This document shows positions 11,372 through 21,503 of a stretch of 64,000 nt of DNA, piece by piece. Made by a program: the position numbers and the translations under genes. Origin of the DNA: Membranipora membranacea (Eukaryota > Bryozoa > Gymnolaemata > Cheilostomatida > Membraniporidae); the NCBI GenBank assembly GCA_914767715.1, contig OU612074.1:24102062-24166061 (forward strand), written 5' to 3'. The stretch's first letter is position 1. Every line of letters begins with the position of its first letter. A model generated the notes under the pieces. The model was not told the origin of the DNA. It worked only from the letters and a program-made list of their open reading frames with translations, and made no database searches.

Positions 11372-11899
11372 CTGATGTTTGTGTCAGTGTGGTTGCGTCA
11401 GCTAAATGTTCCACAGATATATCTAGTGGTTGGGACTTTTGATCACTTATCACCTGCTCCTCTCCCTGCTCCTGTTGGTTTATCTGGTTGTATGTACCTC
11501 TGTACTGAGTATAGCCGTGTGGGGGAAAAGGCTGATGAGCGATTGGTAGAGCTGCCTGAGAAGTGTAACCAGGGAGAAATCCTCTCTGGTTGTATGTGCC
11601 TCTGTACTGAGTATAGCCGTGTGGGGGAGAAGTCTGATGAGAGATTGGTAGAGCTGCCTGAGAAGTGTAACCAGGGAGAAATCCTCTCTGGTTGTATGTA
11701 CCGCTGTACTGAGTATAGCCGTGTGGGGGAGAAGTCTGATGAGAGATTGGTAGAGCTGCCTGAGAAGTGTAACCAGGGAGAAATCCTCTCTGGTTGTATG
11801 TACCTCTGTACTGAGTATAGCCGCGTGGGGGAGAAGTCTGATGAGCGATTGGTAGAGCTGCCTGAGAAGTGTAACCAGGGAGAAATCCTCTCTGGTTGT
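11372..11899 (-). CDS. LRR protein, exon 2 (34-residue tandem repeats)
   Basis: This 528-bp minus-strand exon encodes four tandem copies of a 34-residue unit rich in Pro, Gln, Gly and Tyr (motifs NQRGFLPGYTSQAALPI and PPHGYTQYRGTY). A non-repeated tail follows, with EQVISDQKSQPLDISVEHL and TTLTQTSG. Acceptor TTCTACTTTCAG and donor ACATCAG|GTGAGC are both phase 1, fitting exon 1 and exon 3. Such low-complexity repeats are typically disordered linkers, and the 102-bp unit keeps the frame so copy number can vary without harm. All three antisense frames are also open here, an artefact of the in-frame repeat. Confidence 0.85.
11489..11897. repeat. 102-bp in-frame coding minisatellite
   Basis: Four near-identical 102-bp units; 102 is a multiple of three, so the coding frame is kept. 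Copies differ by a few substitutions (for example GTACCT, GTGCCT and GTACCG near 11594, 11696 and 11798). Confidence 0.9.
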
Positions 11900-12080
11900 C
11901 TGAAAGTAGAAAACCAGTACAAAATATTATTAATATATTACCACAACCAAACCAAGACAATGAATTCCCTTAAGCCAAGGTCATATTCTTGTTGAATGTA
12001 TTGTATTTCACAATTGATCACAGGCACTGTTGTGAGAAAGTTTAAATTGCGGAGCAAAAATTTACTGTCCTGGTCTCCAT

Positions 12081-13240
12081 TCAGGGGTGTACATCACTGT
12101 ATCCCTTAAGGGGTGTACATCACTGACTTGACTCAGGGGTGTACATCACTGTATCCCTTAAGGAATGTACATATCACTGTCATCACTCAGGGGTGTCCAT
12201 CACTGACTTGACTCAGGAGTGCACATCACTGACTTCACTCAGGGGGGTACATCACTGTCTCTACTCAGAGTTGTACATCACTGTCTCCACTCAGGGGTGT
12301 ACATCACTGACTTCACTCAGGGGTGTACATCAATGACTTGACTACGGAGTTGTACATCACCGGCGCCACTAAGGGGTGTACATCACTGTCTCCACTCAGG
12401 GGTGTACATCACTCTCTCCACTCAGGGGTGTACATCACTGACTCCACTCCGGGGTGTACATCACTGTCTCTACTCAGGGGTGTACATAACTGTCTCCACT
12501 CAGGGGTGTACATCACTCTCTCCACTCAGGGGTGTACATCACTGACTCTATTCAGGGGTGTACATCACTGACTTCACTCAGGGGTGTACATCAATGACTT
12601 GACTAAGGAGTGTACATCATCGGCGCCACTAAGGGGTGTACATCACTGTCTCCACTCAGGGGTGTACATCACTCTCTCCACTCAGGGGTGTACATCACTC
12701 CCTCCACTCAGGGGTGTACGTCACTGACTCTACTCAGGGGTGTACATCACTGTCTCAACTCAGGGGTGTACATCACTGTATCTACTCAAGAGTGTACATC
12801 ACTGTCTCCACCCAGGGGTGTACATCACTGACTCTACCCAGGGGTGTATATCACTGACTCCACTAAGGGGTGTACATCACTGACTCTACTCAGGGTGTAC
12901 ATCACTGTCTCCACTCAGGGGTGTACATCACTGTCTCCACTCAGGGGTGTACATCACTGTCTCCACTCAGGGGTGTACATCACTCTCTCCACTCAGGGGT
13001 GTACATCACTGACTCTACTCAGGGGTGTACATCACTGACTCCACTCAGGGGTGTACATATCACTGTCTCCACTCAGGGGTGTACATCACTGGCTCAACTC
13101 AGGGGTGTACATTAATGACTCGACTCAGGAGTGTACATCACTGGCTCCACTAAGGGGTGTACATCACAGTGTTACTCAGGGGTGTATATCACTGCCTCTA
13201 CTCAGGGGTGTACATCACTGTCTCTACTCAGGGTCGTACA
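12081..13240. repeat. 26-bp minisatellite in intron 1
   Basis: About 44 copies of a 26-bp unit built on GGGGTGTACATCACTG followed by TCTCCACTCA or a variant (GACTCTACTCA, TTCACTCA). Because 26 is not a multiple of three, the unit reads in all frames and makes short spurious open frames on the plus strand. It occupies most of the intron between exon 1 and exon 2 of the minus-strand LRR gene. Confidence 0.95.
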
Positions 13241-13419
13241 TCAGTTGTATATCACTTTCAGCTAGTCAGTGGATATTATGACTGTACCCAGTCAGAGCTG
13301 ATGATGACCGGTTCCATTCTGAGTGTAAGTCACTGATTGTATTTGTATTTACTATCATATGTAATAATAATAAGGTCCTAACAAACAGTAATTTTTATTA
13401 CAGTGCAAACTCCACTCAC

Positions 13420-13504
13420 CACCAGCAGGGCGATCTGTCCCTGAAGCCTGGCGGTCTTCATCCACCCCTTCTTTGTCTAGTTTTCTTCTCTTCGCTTGAT
13501 CCAT
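13420..13504 (-). CDS. LRR protein, exon 1 (start codon)
   Basis: The ATG at 13504 (minus strand) opens a 28-codon stretch beginning MDQAKRRKLDKEG and ending TDRPAG, then donor GGTG|GTGAGT in phase 1. It joins exon 2 in frame. The basic KRRKLDK stretch could be a nuclear localisation signal, but that is a guess. I chose this ATG because it is the only one before the donor in an open frame and the joined frame stays open through five exons. There is no signal peptide, so an intracellular protein is likely. Overall order: basic N-terminus, 34-residue repeats, linker, LRRs. Confidence 0.75.
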
Positions 13505-14224
13505 GATCTTCTTACAGGACTAGATAGGCATTATGTGTATGAATCCTCTGAGTCCCTCTGTGAACTAAAATATAACGTCAACACAAAGGCATTTAGAACA
13601 TCATTATTTTCACCTGATTGTTAATGACTGTTAGATTTGGATTCAGTCTGACGTTTAACCATCATAACCCACTTACAGATATAACAATGGTTGTATGGCT
13701 GTATTGGGTGTAATATCTCACAGTAATACAAGAGACACAAAACCATAAAAGTGTAGGGATGCATCACGAGGCCTGTCTCACAACACTAAGGGTCTACAGA
13801 GCACCAGGGTATCCGCTGATGTAGGGCCTGCATGAGTCATTACAAAGTTCTGAAATGTACATAACATATAAGGTTGAGGGTGTATTGATGTCCACCAAGC
13901 CTTCATTTGGTTTTGTGAAAGAATCTGGGTTTACGGATTGGGCCTTTAGACTACATACAAAGACTTATGACTGTCTCACAACATCTCAACACTGCCTAAC
14001 ATCAAGTCTTAAGAGTCTTTAAGTACCCGTTGTACTCGTGGGCATATCTCAAAACTGGGGTCCATCTTTCGCTCTGAAACCTGTAGTGTATGTGTTGTGA
14101 GACCCCTTAGGATGGTTTGTGTCCATTGCATTGGATTGAGAACCTTAACATAATTGTTTGTAGGCACAATGAGCTGTACCAGCACAAACTTCTATGTATA
14201 ATTTGGGTTGGACTGGACTGTATT
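13505..14224. other. Upstream region of the LRR gene
   Basis: About 720 bp without a convincing exon. It should hold the promoter and 5' untranslated region of the minus-strand LRR gene. I saw no clear TATA box or other recognisable site. Confidence 0.4.
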
Positions 14225-14232
14225 GCTCAATG

Positions 14233-14510
14233 CACAGACAGCAGGTCACTGACAATTGATTTGATGAGTTGCAGCCCTGTGTGTGTGTGGTTTGTGTTTG
14301 TTGTGGTTAAGATGTGAAGCTGCGCATATTCTGGCCAATGAGAGAGAAGTGACTCATCTGAGCAATGCAATTGGCGGGTACAGAAGCTACGCAGCCGCGA
14401 TAACTTGGTTCATGCACAGCTTCACATCTTCACCACAACAAACACAAACCACAAACACACAAGGCTGGGCTGCAACTCATCAAATCAACTGTCAGTGACC
14501 CGCGGTCTGT
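14233..14510. mobile_element. 278-bp foldback MITE with 8-bp target duplication
   Basis: About 100-bp inverted arms: ACAGACAGCAGGTCACTGAC at the left and the near-complement GTCAGTGACCCGCGGTCTGT at the right. They enclose a loop of roughly 80 bp. GCTCAATG is repeated directly outside both ends (14225-14232 and 14511-14518). An 8-bp duplication is typical of hAT, P and Zisupton/KDZ superfamilies. It has no coding capacity; apparent open frames cross the arms. Confidence 0.8.
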
Positions 14511-14640
14511 GCTCAATGGTTGGATGATAGGACTTGTGCTATCAGCTGACTTTGGTTACACATTAACGTACTAATAGATTGCCAGCCATCCTTTACTTTT
14601 GGTGCTTTAGTTACCAAAGTTAGCTACTTGTCCACAGTCC

Positions 14641-14720
14641 TAGCCTGGTCTTAACAAGCTTTGTTTGGGGTTCAGTTTTTCTCCCCCCCCCACTGAACAA
14701 AGCTTGTTAAGACAGGCTAG
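14641..14720. mobile_element. 80-bp TAGCCTG foldback MITE
   Basis: Begins TAGCCTGGTCTTAACAAGCT and ends AGCTTGTTAAGACAGGCTA, with a C9 tract in the loop. It is the best-preserved long copy of the family. A short direct repeat AGTCC may flank it. Confidence 0.7.
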
Positions 14721-14819
14721 TCCCATTCATGCATAAAAAAAAATTAGTACTACAAAATTCAAAATTTTAAACATATACACACCATAATCCTATGCTAGCT
14801 CTAGCTGGTCTATACAAGA

Positions 14820-17800
14820 GTTATTTGTTCAAACCTGGAAACTAATCTGGAGTGGAAAACTTTGGAAAGGAGCACTTGGAGAGGATACAAGGAGAACAAA
14901 GGATTGGCTTAGCTACTTCTCAGATCTACACCTGGCAACCCTTCCTCCTCATCCCTGTCCCTTAACCACTACAATCCACCTGCCCCCTACCTCCCCCCAA
15001 CCAATATACCCTACCAACAATTTCCCCCACCCAAACCTACCCTCATTTTTCCCCTCCACCCCCAACCACACTCAATAAATATGACACCAATGATGATGAA
15101 CAATGATGATGATGAAACCCAGAATAACACATCAATGCCCCAAGAAATCAGCAGTATATACCTATGTGGAGCCTGCAAGGAGCCTGTCACTTGGGAGGAG
15201 ATGGGTGTCCTCTGCGAAGAATGCTCAACATGGTATCACATCAGCTGCCAGAACCTATTCTCAGATGAGTATTCCAAGTTAAATCACAGCAGTGTAGTCT
15301 GGGCATGTATCAACTGCAATACCCAAAACCTCACTAAACTAGTATTTGACTGGACCAGTATTGACAAAAAAGTGAACAGGTACTCGAAACTAGATTTGAC
15401 TGAATCTGACCTCAGTATTGACTCACTTGACGAAAATGTGATGCCTAAACACGAATCCTCCCCCAGGAAGAAAACAAGAAACCGCCAGAAAGGTAAGCCA
15501 TTGCGCTTAATCAATGTCAACTGCCAGTCACTCATTGGCAAGATTGGAGCATGGAGAAACCTTATAGACTCAACTGAGCCAGATATTATTGTCGCAACAG
15601 AGACTTGGCTGAAGAATGATATAAATGATGCTGAGCTTGAAATGGACGAGTTTACAATATATAGGAAGGACCGCCAACACTCGATGGGTGGTGGGGTTCT
15701 TTTCGCTATTCATAAATCGATAAATTCAACCCAAGTGTCTATCAACGTTGGAGAATCAGAAATGGTATGGGCGAAAGCTATGCTCACAGGTGAACAAGAT
15801 CTAACCATAGGCGCATGTTACCGTCCAGTGGTGAGTGACAAATCCACAATACCAGATCTGAAGCCCTGCCTTGAGACCCTCCTAGGACGAAAACACAGAA
15901 ACCTAATACTAGCTGGTGACTTTAACTTTCCTGGTATAGACTGGGAAAGTGACCTACTCAAACCTGTATGCAGTTACACAACACTGCACGAGGAGTTCAG
16001 AGAAATAATCAAAGACTACGGCTTACACCAACACATCAAAGAACCAACCAGACTAGAGAACACGCTAGACCTTACAATGACCAACATCCCTGACAGAGTG
16101 AACAGAAGCAAAGTGCTACCCGGTATAGGCGACCATCACATCCCCTTCACGGAAATATCACTTAAGGTTAACCGCAGAAGAGAAGCCGCAAGAACGATCT
16201 GGCTGTACAAACGTGCAGACTGGGAAGGACTTGCAGACCACCTACAACCGCTGATGGAGAAGATAACCCAAAGCTATAGTGATGTTAACTCCCTATGGTG
16301 TACCTTCAGAAGTACACTATTAGAGGGAGCAAGGAAGTTCATCCCCACCAGGAGAAGTAGCACACGCCCTTCTCAGCCATGGATCAGCTCTACCCTTGAC
16401 AAGAAGATGCAAAAGAGGAATCGGCTCCATCAAAAGAGTAAGAAACATGGGAAAGCAGATGTTGAACTACGATTCAGACAACTAAAAGCTGAATGTCAAA
16501 GAGAACTGAGACAAGAGCACAACAAATACGTTGAAAACATACTCACTGACACAGACGGTGATGGGGACCCCAACAAGAGATTTTGGAAATATGTCAAGCA
16601 CAAAAGATCAGAAGCTGCTGGCATTGGTACACTACGTGTAGGATCTCGTCTCCTCACCTCACCAAAGGAGAAAGCTGAAGCTCTCAACACATACTTTCAG
16701 TCTGTGTTCTCTGAGCCACACACTTCACAGCCCACCCCAAGAAGTCACCATGCCAGTGAAATGCCAACCATCACCGTTGATGAGAAAGGGGTGCTATCTC
16801 AACTAATGAAACTAAACCCACACAAAGCTACCGGACCTGATGACCTGTCCCCTCGGCTCATGAAGATGATGGCTAAAGTCATCGCCCCCGCTCTCACACA
16901 CATATACCAGATCTCCCTGGACTCTGCCTGTGTCCCAGAGGACTGGAAGATGGCTAGAGTGTGCCCAGTTTTTAAGAAGGGTGACAGATACCAGCCCTGT
17001 AACTACCGACCCATTAGCCTCACATGTGTGTCTAGCAAGATCCTAGAACACATCGTTACCAGTAATCTAACTAGGTACATAGAGAGCAACAACAAACTCA
17101 CCTCCCGTCAACATGGCTTCCGGAGTCGCAGGAGCTGTGAAAGCCAACTCATCGAGCTGACCTCAGATATATCACAACTCCTCGACGACGGAAAAGAAGT
17201 TGATGCTTGCTTTCTCGATTTCAGTAAGGCTTTTGACAAGGTAGACCACTCTCACCTCATAAAGAAGCTTGTCAACATTGGTGCTAACAGCCAGATCACG
17301 AACTGGACACTAGACTTCCTGGCCCAACGCTCCCAGGTTGTTGTTGTTGATGGTTATCCATCTTCAGCGCAACCTGTCACCTCAGGAGTGCCCCAAGGGT
17401 CTGTGATTGGCCCCATCCTATTCTTAATCTACATCAATGACATGCTGAACGACATCAAATCTGAAATCCGGTTGTTTGCAGATGACACAGTTATCTACAA
17501 CACCTCTGACAACTATGACATTCTCCAAGAAGACCTCAGGAAACTTGAACTTTGGGAAGCAGCATGGAGCATGGAATTCAACCCTAGCAAATGCGAGCAC
17601 CTGAAGTTCACCCGAAAACTGAAGAACACCTCAAACAACTCCTACACTCTCCACAACACTGAGATGTGCAAGGTTTCATCCGTGAAATACCTAGGGGTTA
17701 AACTTCAATCAAACTTACGCTGGAACGAGAACACAGCATTCATCACTGGGAAAGCCTCTAGCAGACTTGGGTATATCAGGCGAACAATTCCACCAAGCCT

Positions 17801-18394
17801 ACCCTATCTGCGAGAAAAGGCTTACAAACAACTAGCTAGACCGATCCTAGAGTACTCATGTACAGTTTGGGATGCGGCTATCACCAAAACCCAGTCCACC
17901 CAGCTTGAGTCCGTCCAGAGAAGAGCAGCACGGATCACTAAAAACATACCAAGAACAGACCATGTTACCAGCACCACCAAGCTACTGGAAGACATGGGAT
18001 GGGAAGAGCTCCAATCCAGGAGAGTAAATCGACGGATAGGGATGTTCAGGGCCATGCACTTTGGCGAAGTCGCAACCAACATCTGTGACTACATTCCAAT
18101 CCAGCCCCCATCAACTGTACAAACCCGAAGACACAGTCAGCAGTACTTGACACCTCACTGTCGGACTAAGGCCCATCTAAACAGCTTCTTCATCAGTTCA
18201 GCGAAGCTGTGGAATGCCCTCCCACCATCGAGTTCCCTCCTGGTCGGCCCCCCTCTGGCAGGTTAAGACATCGGCGGTACTCCTGACTGGCACATGTTGA
18301 CGACTGGAACGATTATGGACTGACGATTATGCCATGTTGCTGAAACCTTCAACAGAAGTTAGCGACTACACAGCAAGTAGCAAGTAAGTAAGTA
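14820..18394 (+). mobile_element. Non-LTR retrotransposon (CR1/L2-like), intact coding region
   Basis: The element consists of a C-rich leader (14930-15080), a single long ORF (15081-18266) and a 125-bp 3' tail ending in short tandem CAAGTAAGTAAGTA (about 18374-18394). Ending in a short tandem repeat rather than poly(A) is usual in the CR1/L2 group. The 5' end is uncertain; it cannot extend left of the MITE at 14720. No target duplication was identified. Confidence 0.75.
15081..18266 (+). CDS. PHD-finger / endonuclease / reverse transcriptase polyprotein
   Basis: 1061 residues with no stop. Residues about 27-80 form a PHD-type zinc finger (CGACKEPVTWEE..CEECSTWYHISC..WACINC), often fused to CR1-type proteins of marine invertebrates. 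Residues about 140-370 form an apurinic-like endonuclease (VNCQSL, TETWL, AGDFNFPGIDW, GDHHIPF). Residues about 590-860 form the reverse transcriptase with NYRPISL, LDFSKAFDKVDH, SGVPQGSVIGP and catalytic LFADDT. A C-terminal region follows (RRAARITKNIP; KLWNALPPS). It copies its own RNA at nicked chromosomal sites by target-primed reverse transcription. All catalytic residues I can check are present, so the copy could be functional or recent. Small antisense open frames inside it are shadows. Confidence 0.93.
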   Translation: MTPMMMNNDDDETQNNTSMPQEISSIYLCGACKEPVTWEEMGVLCEECSTWYHISCQNLFSDEYSKLNHSSVVWACINCNTQNLTKLVFDWTSIDKKVNRYSKLDLTESDLSIDSLDENVMPKHESSPRKKTRNRQKGKPLRLINVNCQSLIGKIGAWRNLIDSTEPDIIVATETWLKNDINDAELEMDEFTIYRKDRQHSMGGGVLFAIHKSINSTQVSINVGESEMVWAKAMLTGEQDLTIGACYRPVVSDKSTIPDLKPCLETLLGRKHRNLILAGDFNFPGIDWESDLLKPVCSYTTLHEEFREIIKDYGLHQHIKEPTRLENTLDLTMTNIPDRVNRSKVLPGIGDHHIPFTEISLKVNRRREAARTIWLYKRADWEGLADHLQPLMEKITQSYSDVNSLWCTFRSTLLEGARKFIPTRRSSTRPSQPWISSTLDKKMQKRNRLHQKSKKHGKADVELRFRQLKAECQRELRQEHNKYVENILTDTDGDGDPNKRFWKYVKHKRSEAAGIGTLRVGSRLLTSPKEKAEALNTYFQSVFSEPHTSQPTPRSHHASEMPTITVDEKGVLSQLMKLNPHKATGPDDLSPRLMKMMAKVIAPALTHIYQISLDSACVPEDWKMARVCPVFKKGDRYQPCNYRPISLTCVSSKILEHIVTSNLTRYIESNNKLTSRQHGFRSRRSCESQLIELTSDISQLLDDGKEVDACFLDFSKAFDKVDHSHLIKKLVNIGANSQITNWTLDFLAQRSQVVVVDGYPSSAQPVTSGVPQGSVIGPILFLIYINDMLNDIKSEIRLFADDTVIYNTSDNYDILQEDLRKLELWEAAWSMEFNPSKCEHLKFTRKLKNTSNNSYTLHNTEMCKVSSVKYLGVKLQSNLRWNENTAFITGKASSRLGYIRRTIPPSLPYLREKAYKQLARPILEYSCTVWDAAITKTQSTQLESVQRRAARITKNIPRTDHVTSTTKLLEDMGWEELQSRRVNRRIGMFRAMHFGEVATNICDYIPIQPPSTVQTRRHSQQYLTPHCRTKAHLNSFFISSAKLWNALPPSSSLLVGPPLAG

Positions 18395-18642
18395 TCTAGT
18401 ATTATATGCTTGGCATGCATTGCTATATATTTGTGAGAGACAGACACAGAATGTCTACAACTAAGAATATCTCCACTTATGTTGGCTCTTTCTAGTCAAC
18501 CCAAGACTGTTTCCTACCTTAACATCATGGGCCCCTGGGACTTACATGTCTTTACTTAGCCAATGAATATGTCCACTATCAACCACCCAAAAACTCGTAT
18601 CACAGAGTCGATCTGCAAGCAGTATGTACTAATAGTGTAATC
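18395..18642. other. Spacer left of the 12-kb element
   Basis: Contains a copy of the repeat GGGCCCCTGGGACTTACATG (about 18529-18548). That repeat also occurs at 25811-25830 and, inverted and partial, near 30450-30470. The last ten bases (18633-18642, TAGTGTAATC) are the left copy of the target duplication. Confidence 0.6.
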
Positions 18643-18840
18643 GGGTTCACTAAAATGCGGAAATCCGTGATCACGCAAATTCACGTGCATATTGCGGAAA
18701 TTTAGTGCGTATTTCCGCATTTTAGTCAATCCTGTGTGGGATTGACTAAAATGCGGAAATCACCTTGTGACCTACTTGTGACCTTGAAAATCATTTTTCC
18801 GCATTTTAGTCAAAATTGACTAAAATGCGGAAATTTCAAA
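18643..18840. repeat. Left subterminal repeat cluster
   Basis: The core ACTAAAATGCGGAAAT or its complement occurs about five times within 200 bp: near 18650, 18707 (inverted), 18747, 18797 (inverted) and 18817. A related TTGCGGAAATTTAGT is near 18692. Clustered subterminal motifs are typical transposase-binding sites in DNA elements. Adjacent opposed copies near 18797-18830 form a hairpin. Confidence 0.75.
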
Positions 18841-19907
18841 TTTAGCTTTTTTACCACTTAATGTGGCCTGTAAGAAAAAAAATTGGTATGTGTTCTATGA
18901 AACCGTCTCATAGGCTATGTGTATGGGGAATCTGGGTTAGAAATAATGTGTTGTAGGACAGCTGTAGCACTATTTATGTAAAGCGGAAATACAGTGAAAT
19001 CTTCAGTGAAATATGTACATGAATATACAGGAGAAGATAACTCTAATATGATGATTTGTCAAACAAAATCCCCATGCTAGTTACTATTTCTGAAATGCAG
19101 ATTTTGATAGAGGCAAGTTTTATTGAGGAGAAATGCTTTTATGGGCATATTATACATTGAGAGTGAAGATATAGGACACTAATATACATTGAGAGTAAAG
19201 CCATATAATATATGCAATAGCAACCCGGGTGTTTACACATCGATAGTTAACCTGATATCTTACAAGTGGTGACGTTGGGTGATTATCATGGTAGTAGCAA
19301 AAAAGTCATCGGAGAACATAGGAAAACATCTGTGAAAACATGTAGATCAGTCTATTGGTGATCAAGTCCTTCATAGCAGAACCGTATACAGTAGAGCATA
19401 GCCACCCACTTTGACACCAAAGATCACTTTCCGGGAAAGACAGGGTGGTCCTTGTCACAACAATTCATAAGAGTGTTTTTGGTTTTTCATTCTGCTCTAT
19501 TGAAGTGCAAATGAACTAATTATAACTTATAATATCTAAGCACATAGTCAAGATTGCGTGATGAGACTGAGAAATTATACATTTTATTTTCATAAGCCAC
19601 ACAATAATCATATTGATCAGCCTGTATAAAAGCACAAGTGAGTCCAACAATGTAGTTGGTAGATATTTATAAAACAATTCATTGTTTCAGGAATTGATAG
19701 TGTAGATGCGTAATATCAGCCAATGTTTTACTAAAATCAGGGGTAGTTTATAAGCATACATACATCTGTAACTTTGTATTTAGCAAGATTAAACCTTGAT
19801 TCACTTTGGTGTTTATGAAATAAAACTGACCTACATTAGATGAGTTAAATTTTGGCAGGAGGAAAAGTTTGACATTTCACAATCTGAAATTTATCGATAG
19901 ACTACAT

Positions 19908-20119
19908 TCACTTTGAAAAGCTCTCTATCATTTCTACGAAGGTGCCAGCTAGTACCAGCTTGATGGCTGTGTCTTTCGGCTCGAAGACACAATTCATGTT
20001 GATTGGAGAGTCTGTTGTAACCTTCTGCACAGGATAGACTAGAATCTATCGATCATGAGGCAGCTTCAGTCCATAGCAAGAGTTATTCTCAGCAATCACA
20101 GAACTTGGTAGATGCGTCC
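19908..20119 (-). pseudogene. Exon-like fragment with one internal stop
   Basis: After a good acceptor (TTTTCTTCTAG), the minus strand is open for 70 codons apart from one TAG. The translated parts are THLPSSVIAENNSCYGLKLP and VQKVTTDSPINMNCVFEPKD, then IKLVLAGTFVEMIESF before a TGA at 19908. Composition looks protein-coding, and the stop at the end would make it a last exon. I do not recognise the family. It lies inside the 12-kb TIR element, so it may be a captured host gene piece or the tail of a decayed transposase gene. Confidence 0.35.
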
Positions 20120-20162
20120 CTAGAAGAAAAGATAAAAATGCCGACTTTCAGCTGAGCAGACC

Positions 20163-20184
20163 GGGGGGGGGGGGGGGGGGGGGG
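20163..20184 (+). repeat. Run of 22 guanines
   Basis: Uninterrupted G tract directly left of the foldback at 20198. It could form G-quadruplex structure and its length may be unreliable from sequencing. Confidence 0.9.
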
Positions 20185-20197
20185 CAACTTAAACTAC

Positions 20198-20548
20198 TGC
20201 TGCCACTCATGCAAATTTGTGCTCATTGAATTCTGCATAGCTCCAAGATAATCAATTGATACATAAATCACATAATTGTCACCTAATGGGCAAATAATTT
20301 GCACAAACTGATCTTCAAAATCAGGGCATGAAATCTACGCACCAGCTTATGATGTGTACAGTATGCACTAGTAAGACGGTAACTACGTCACCCGTCACCC
20401 GTGCTGGTAGATAATTAATTTCATACCCTAATTTTGACGATCAGTTTGTGCAAATTATTTGCTCATTACGTGACAATGCTGAGATTCAGCCTCATTTTAT
20501 TAGTTTTGAGCTATACAGAATTCTATAAGCACACATTTGGCTGTGTGG
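20198..20548. repeat. Foldback with about 150-bp arms
   Basis: 20198-20345 is the inverted, diverged copy of 20402-20548. The best-conserved core is CAAATAATTTGCACAAACTG on the left and its complement on the right. The centre is a short loop (ACGGTAACTACGTCACCCGT). Likely a MITE; ends and target duplication are unclear. Confidence 0.7.
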
Positions 20549-21503
20549 CAGCAGTGAACTGACATGTCAAAGAGAGAACAACTCTATAATTTGTCTCAAT
20601 TTGAAGTGAAAAAAGACATGGAGCAGGGATGGTATCCCACCCGTCCTCCCTGCCGAAAAGGAGACTCCCTGATGAGACAGAAACAAACAGACCGCAGCTT
20701 CTTCCCTAATGATATTGAAACTGCTTTGACCACCCCTTAGCTAAAAGCTGATGGTTGATCATTGTGCGGGTCTCTAAAGGTCTAATGTTTCAGCATTTAT
20801 TTCATATCTTTCACCTACAACTAGGGCATATGCCTCCAATCGGACAAAATATCCTGTCACAGTATCATATGACATAAGGTTATGCTTTAGATACACACAG
20901 ACCATCCTTGGTATTAAATCTAACTGCTAACTGCACGGTAGGCAAGTCTTTTGGACAAGAGCGATCAACTTCTAGCATGTCATGGCAAGATTGGCAGTCT
21001 TTTCTCAAGATCAGCTTCCAATATTGGAACTGTTTGTTTGACATGTTAGCTTCCTAGTCACTTTTGGTCCCGCACCACATGTATCTCTTCACACCCAGTT
21101 GTGAGATGTCTAGCGATTTTGGAGGTATTGAAACATGTTTTTATGCACATTATACTCATCAAGCCCAAGGGTCTCGCAGTTATAAAATTGAAATTAGGAC
21201 AGATTATTTGTAAAATAATATTTGCTGCCGCCGGCCTGTATAATGCAAGTCCCTGACCGGCAGTAGTATGACGAAAAATTATCAGATAAATTTGAAAGTG
21301 GGATTCTGAAGTATTGAACAATGATGTGGTTTGATTCAACATATGTCTCATATATATATATATATATATATATATCACTGACCTTATTGTACACAGTTCT
21401 TCACCATAATAAATAAACATGCTGCAAAACAGTATACTAATACTGCAAACCTGAGCAAGGAGTCTGGAAATCATCTGAAATAAAAAAATTAAATATAAAA
21501 TTT

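Noticed and set aside
11375-11995. Long plus-strand open frame of about 200 codons
   Set aside because: It is the antisense of the 102-bp repeat in exon 2; because the unit is a multiple of three, all frames stay open. Splice sites and phases support the minus-strand reading.
12139-13281. Series of repetitive plus-strand peptides (TSLSPLRGVHH-like)
   Set aside because: They are translations of the 26-bp minisatellite; the frame changes every unit and no start or splice context exists.
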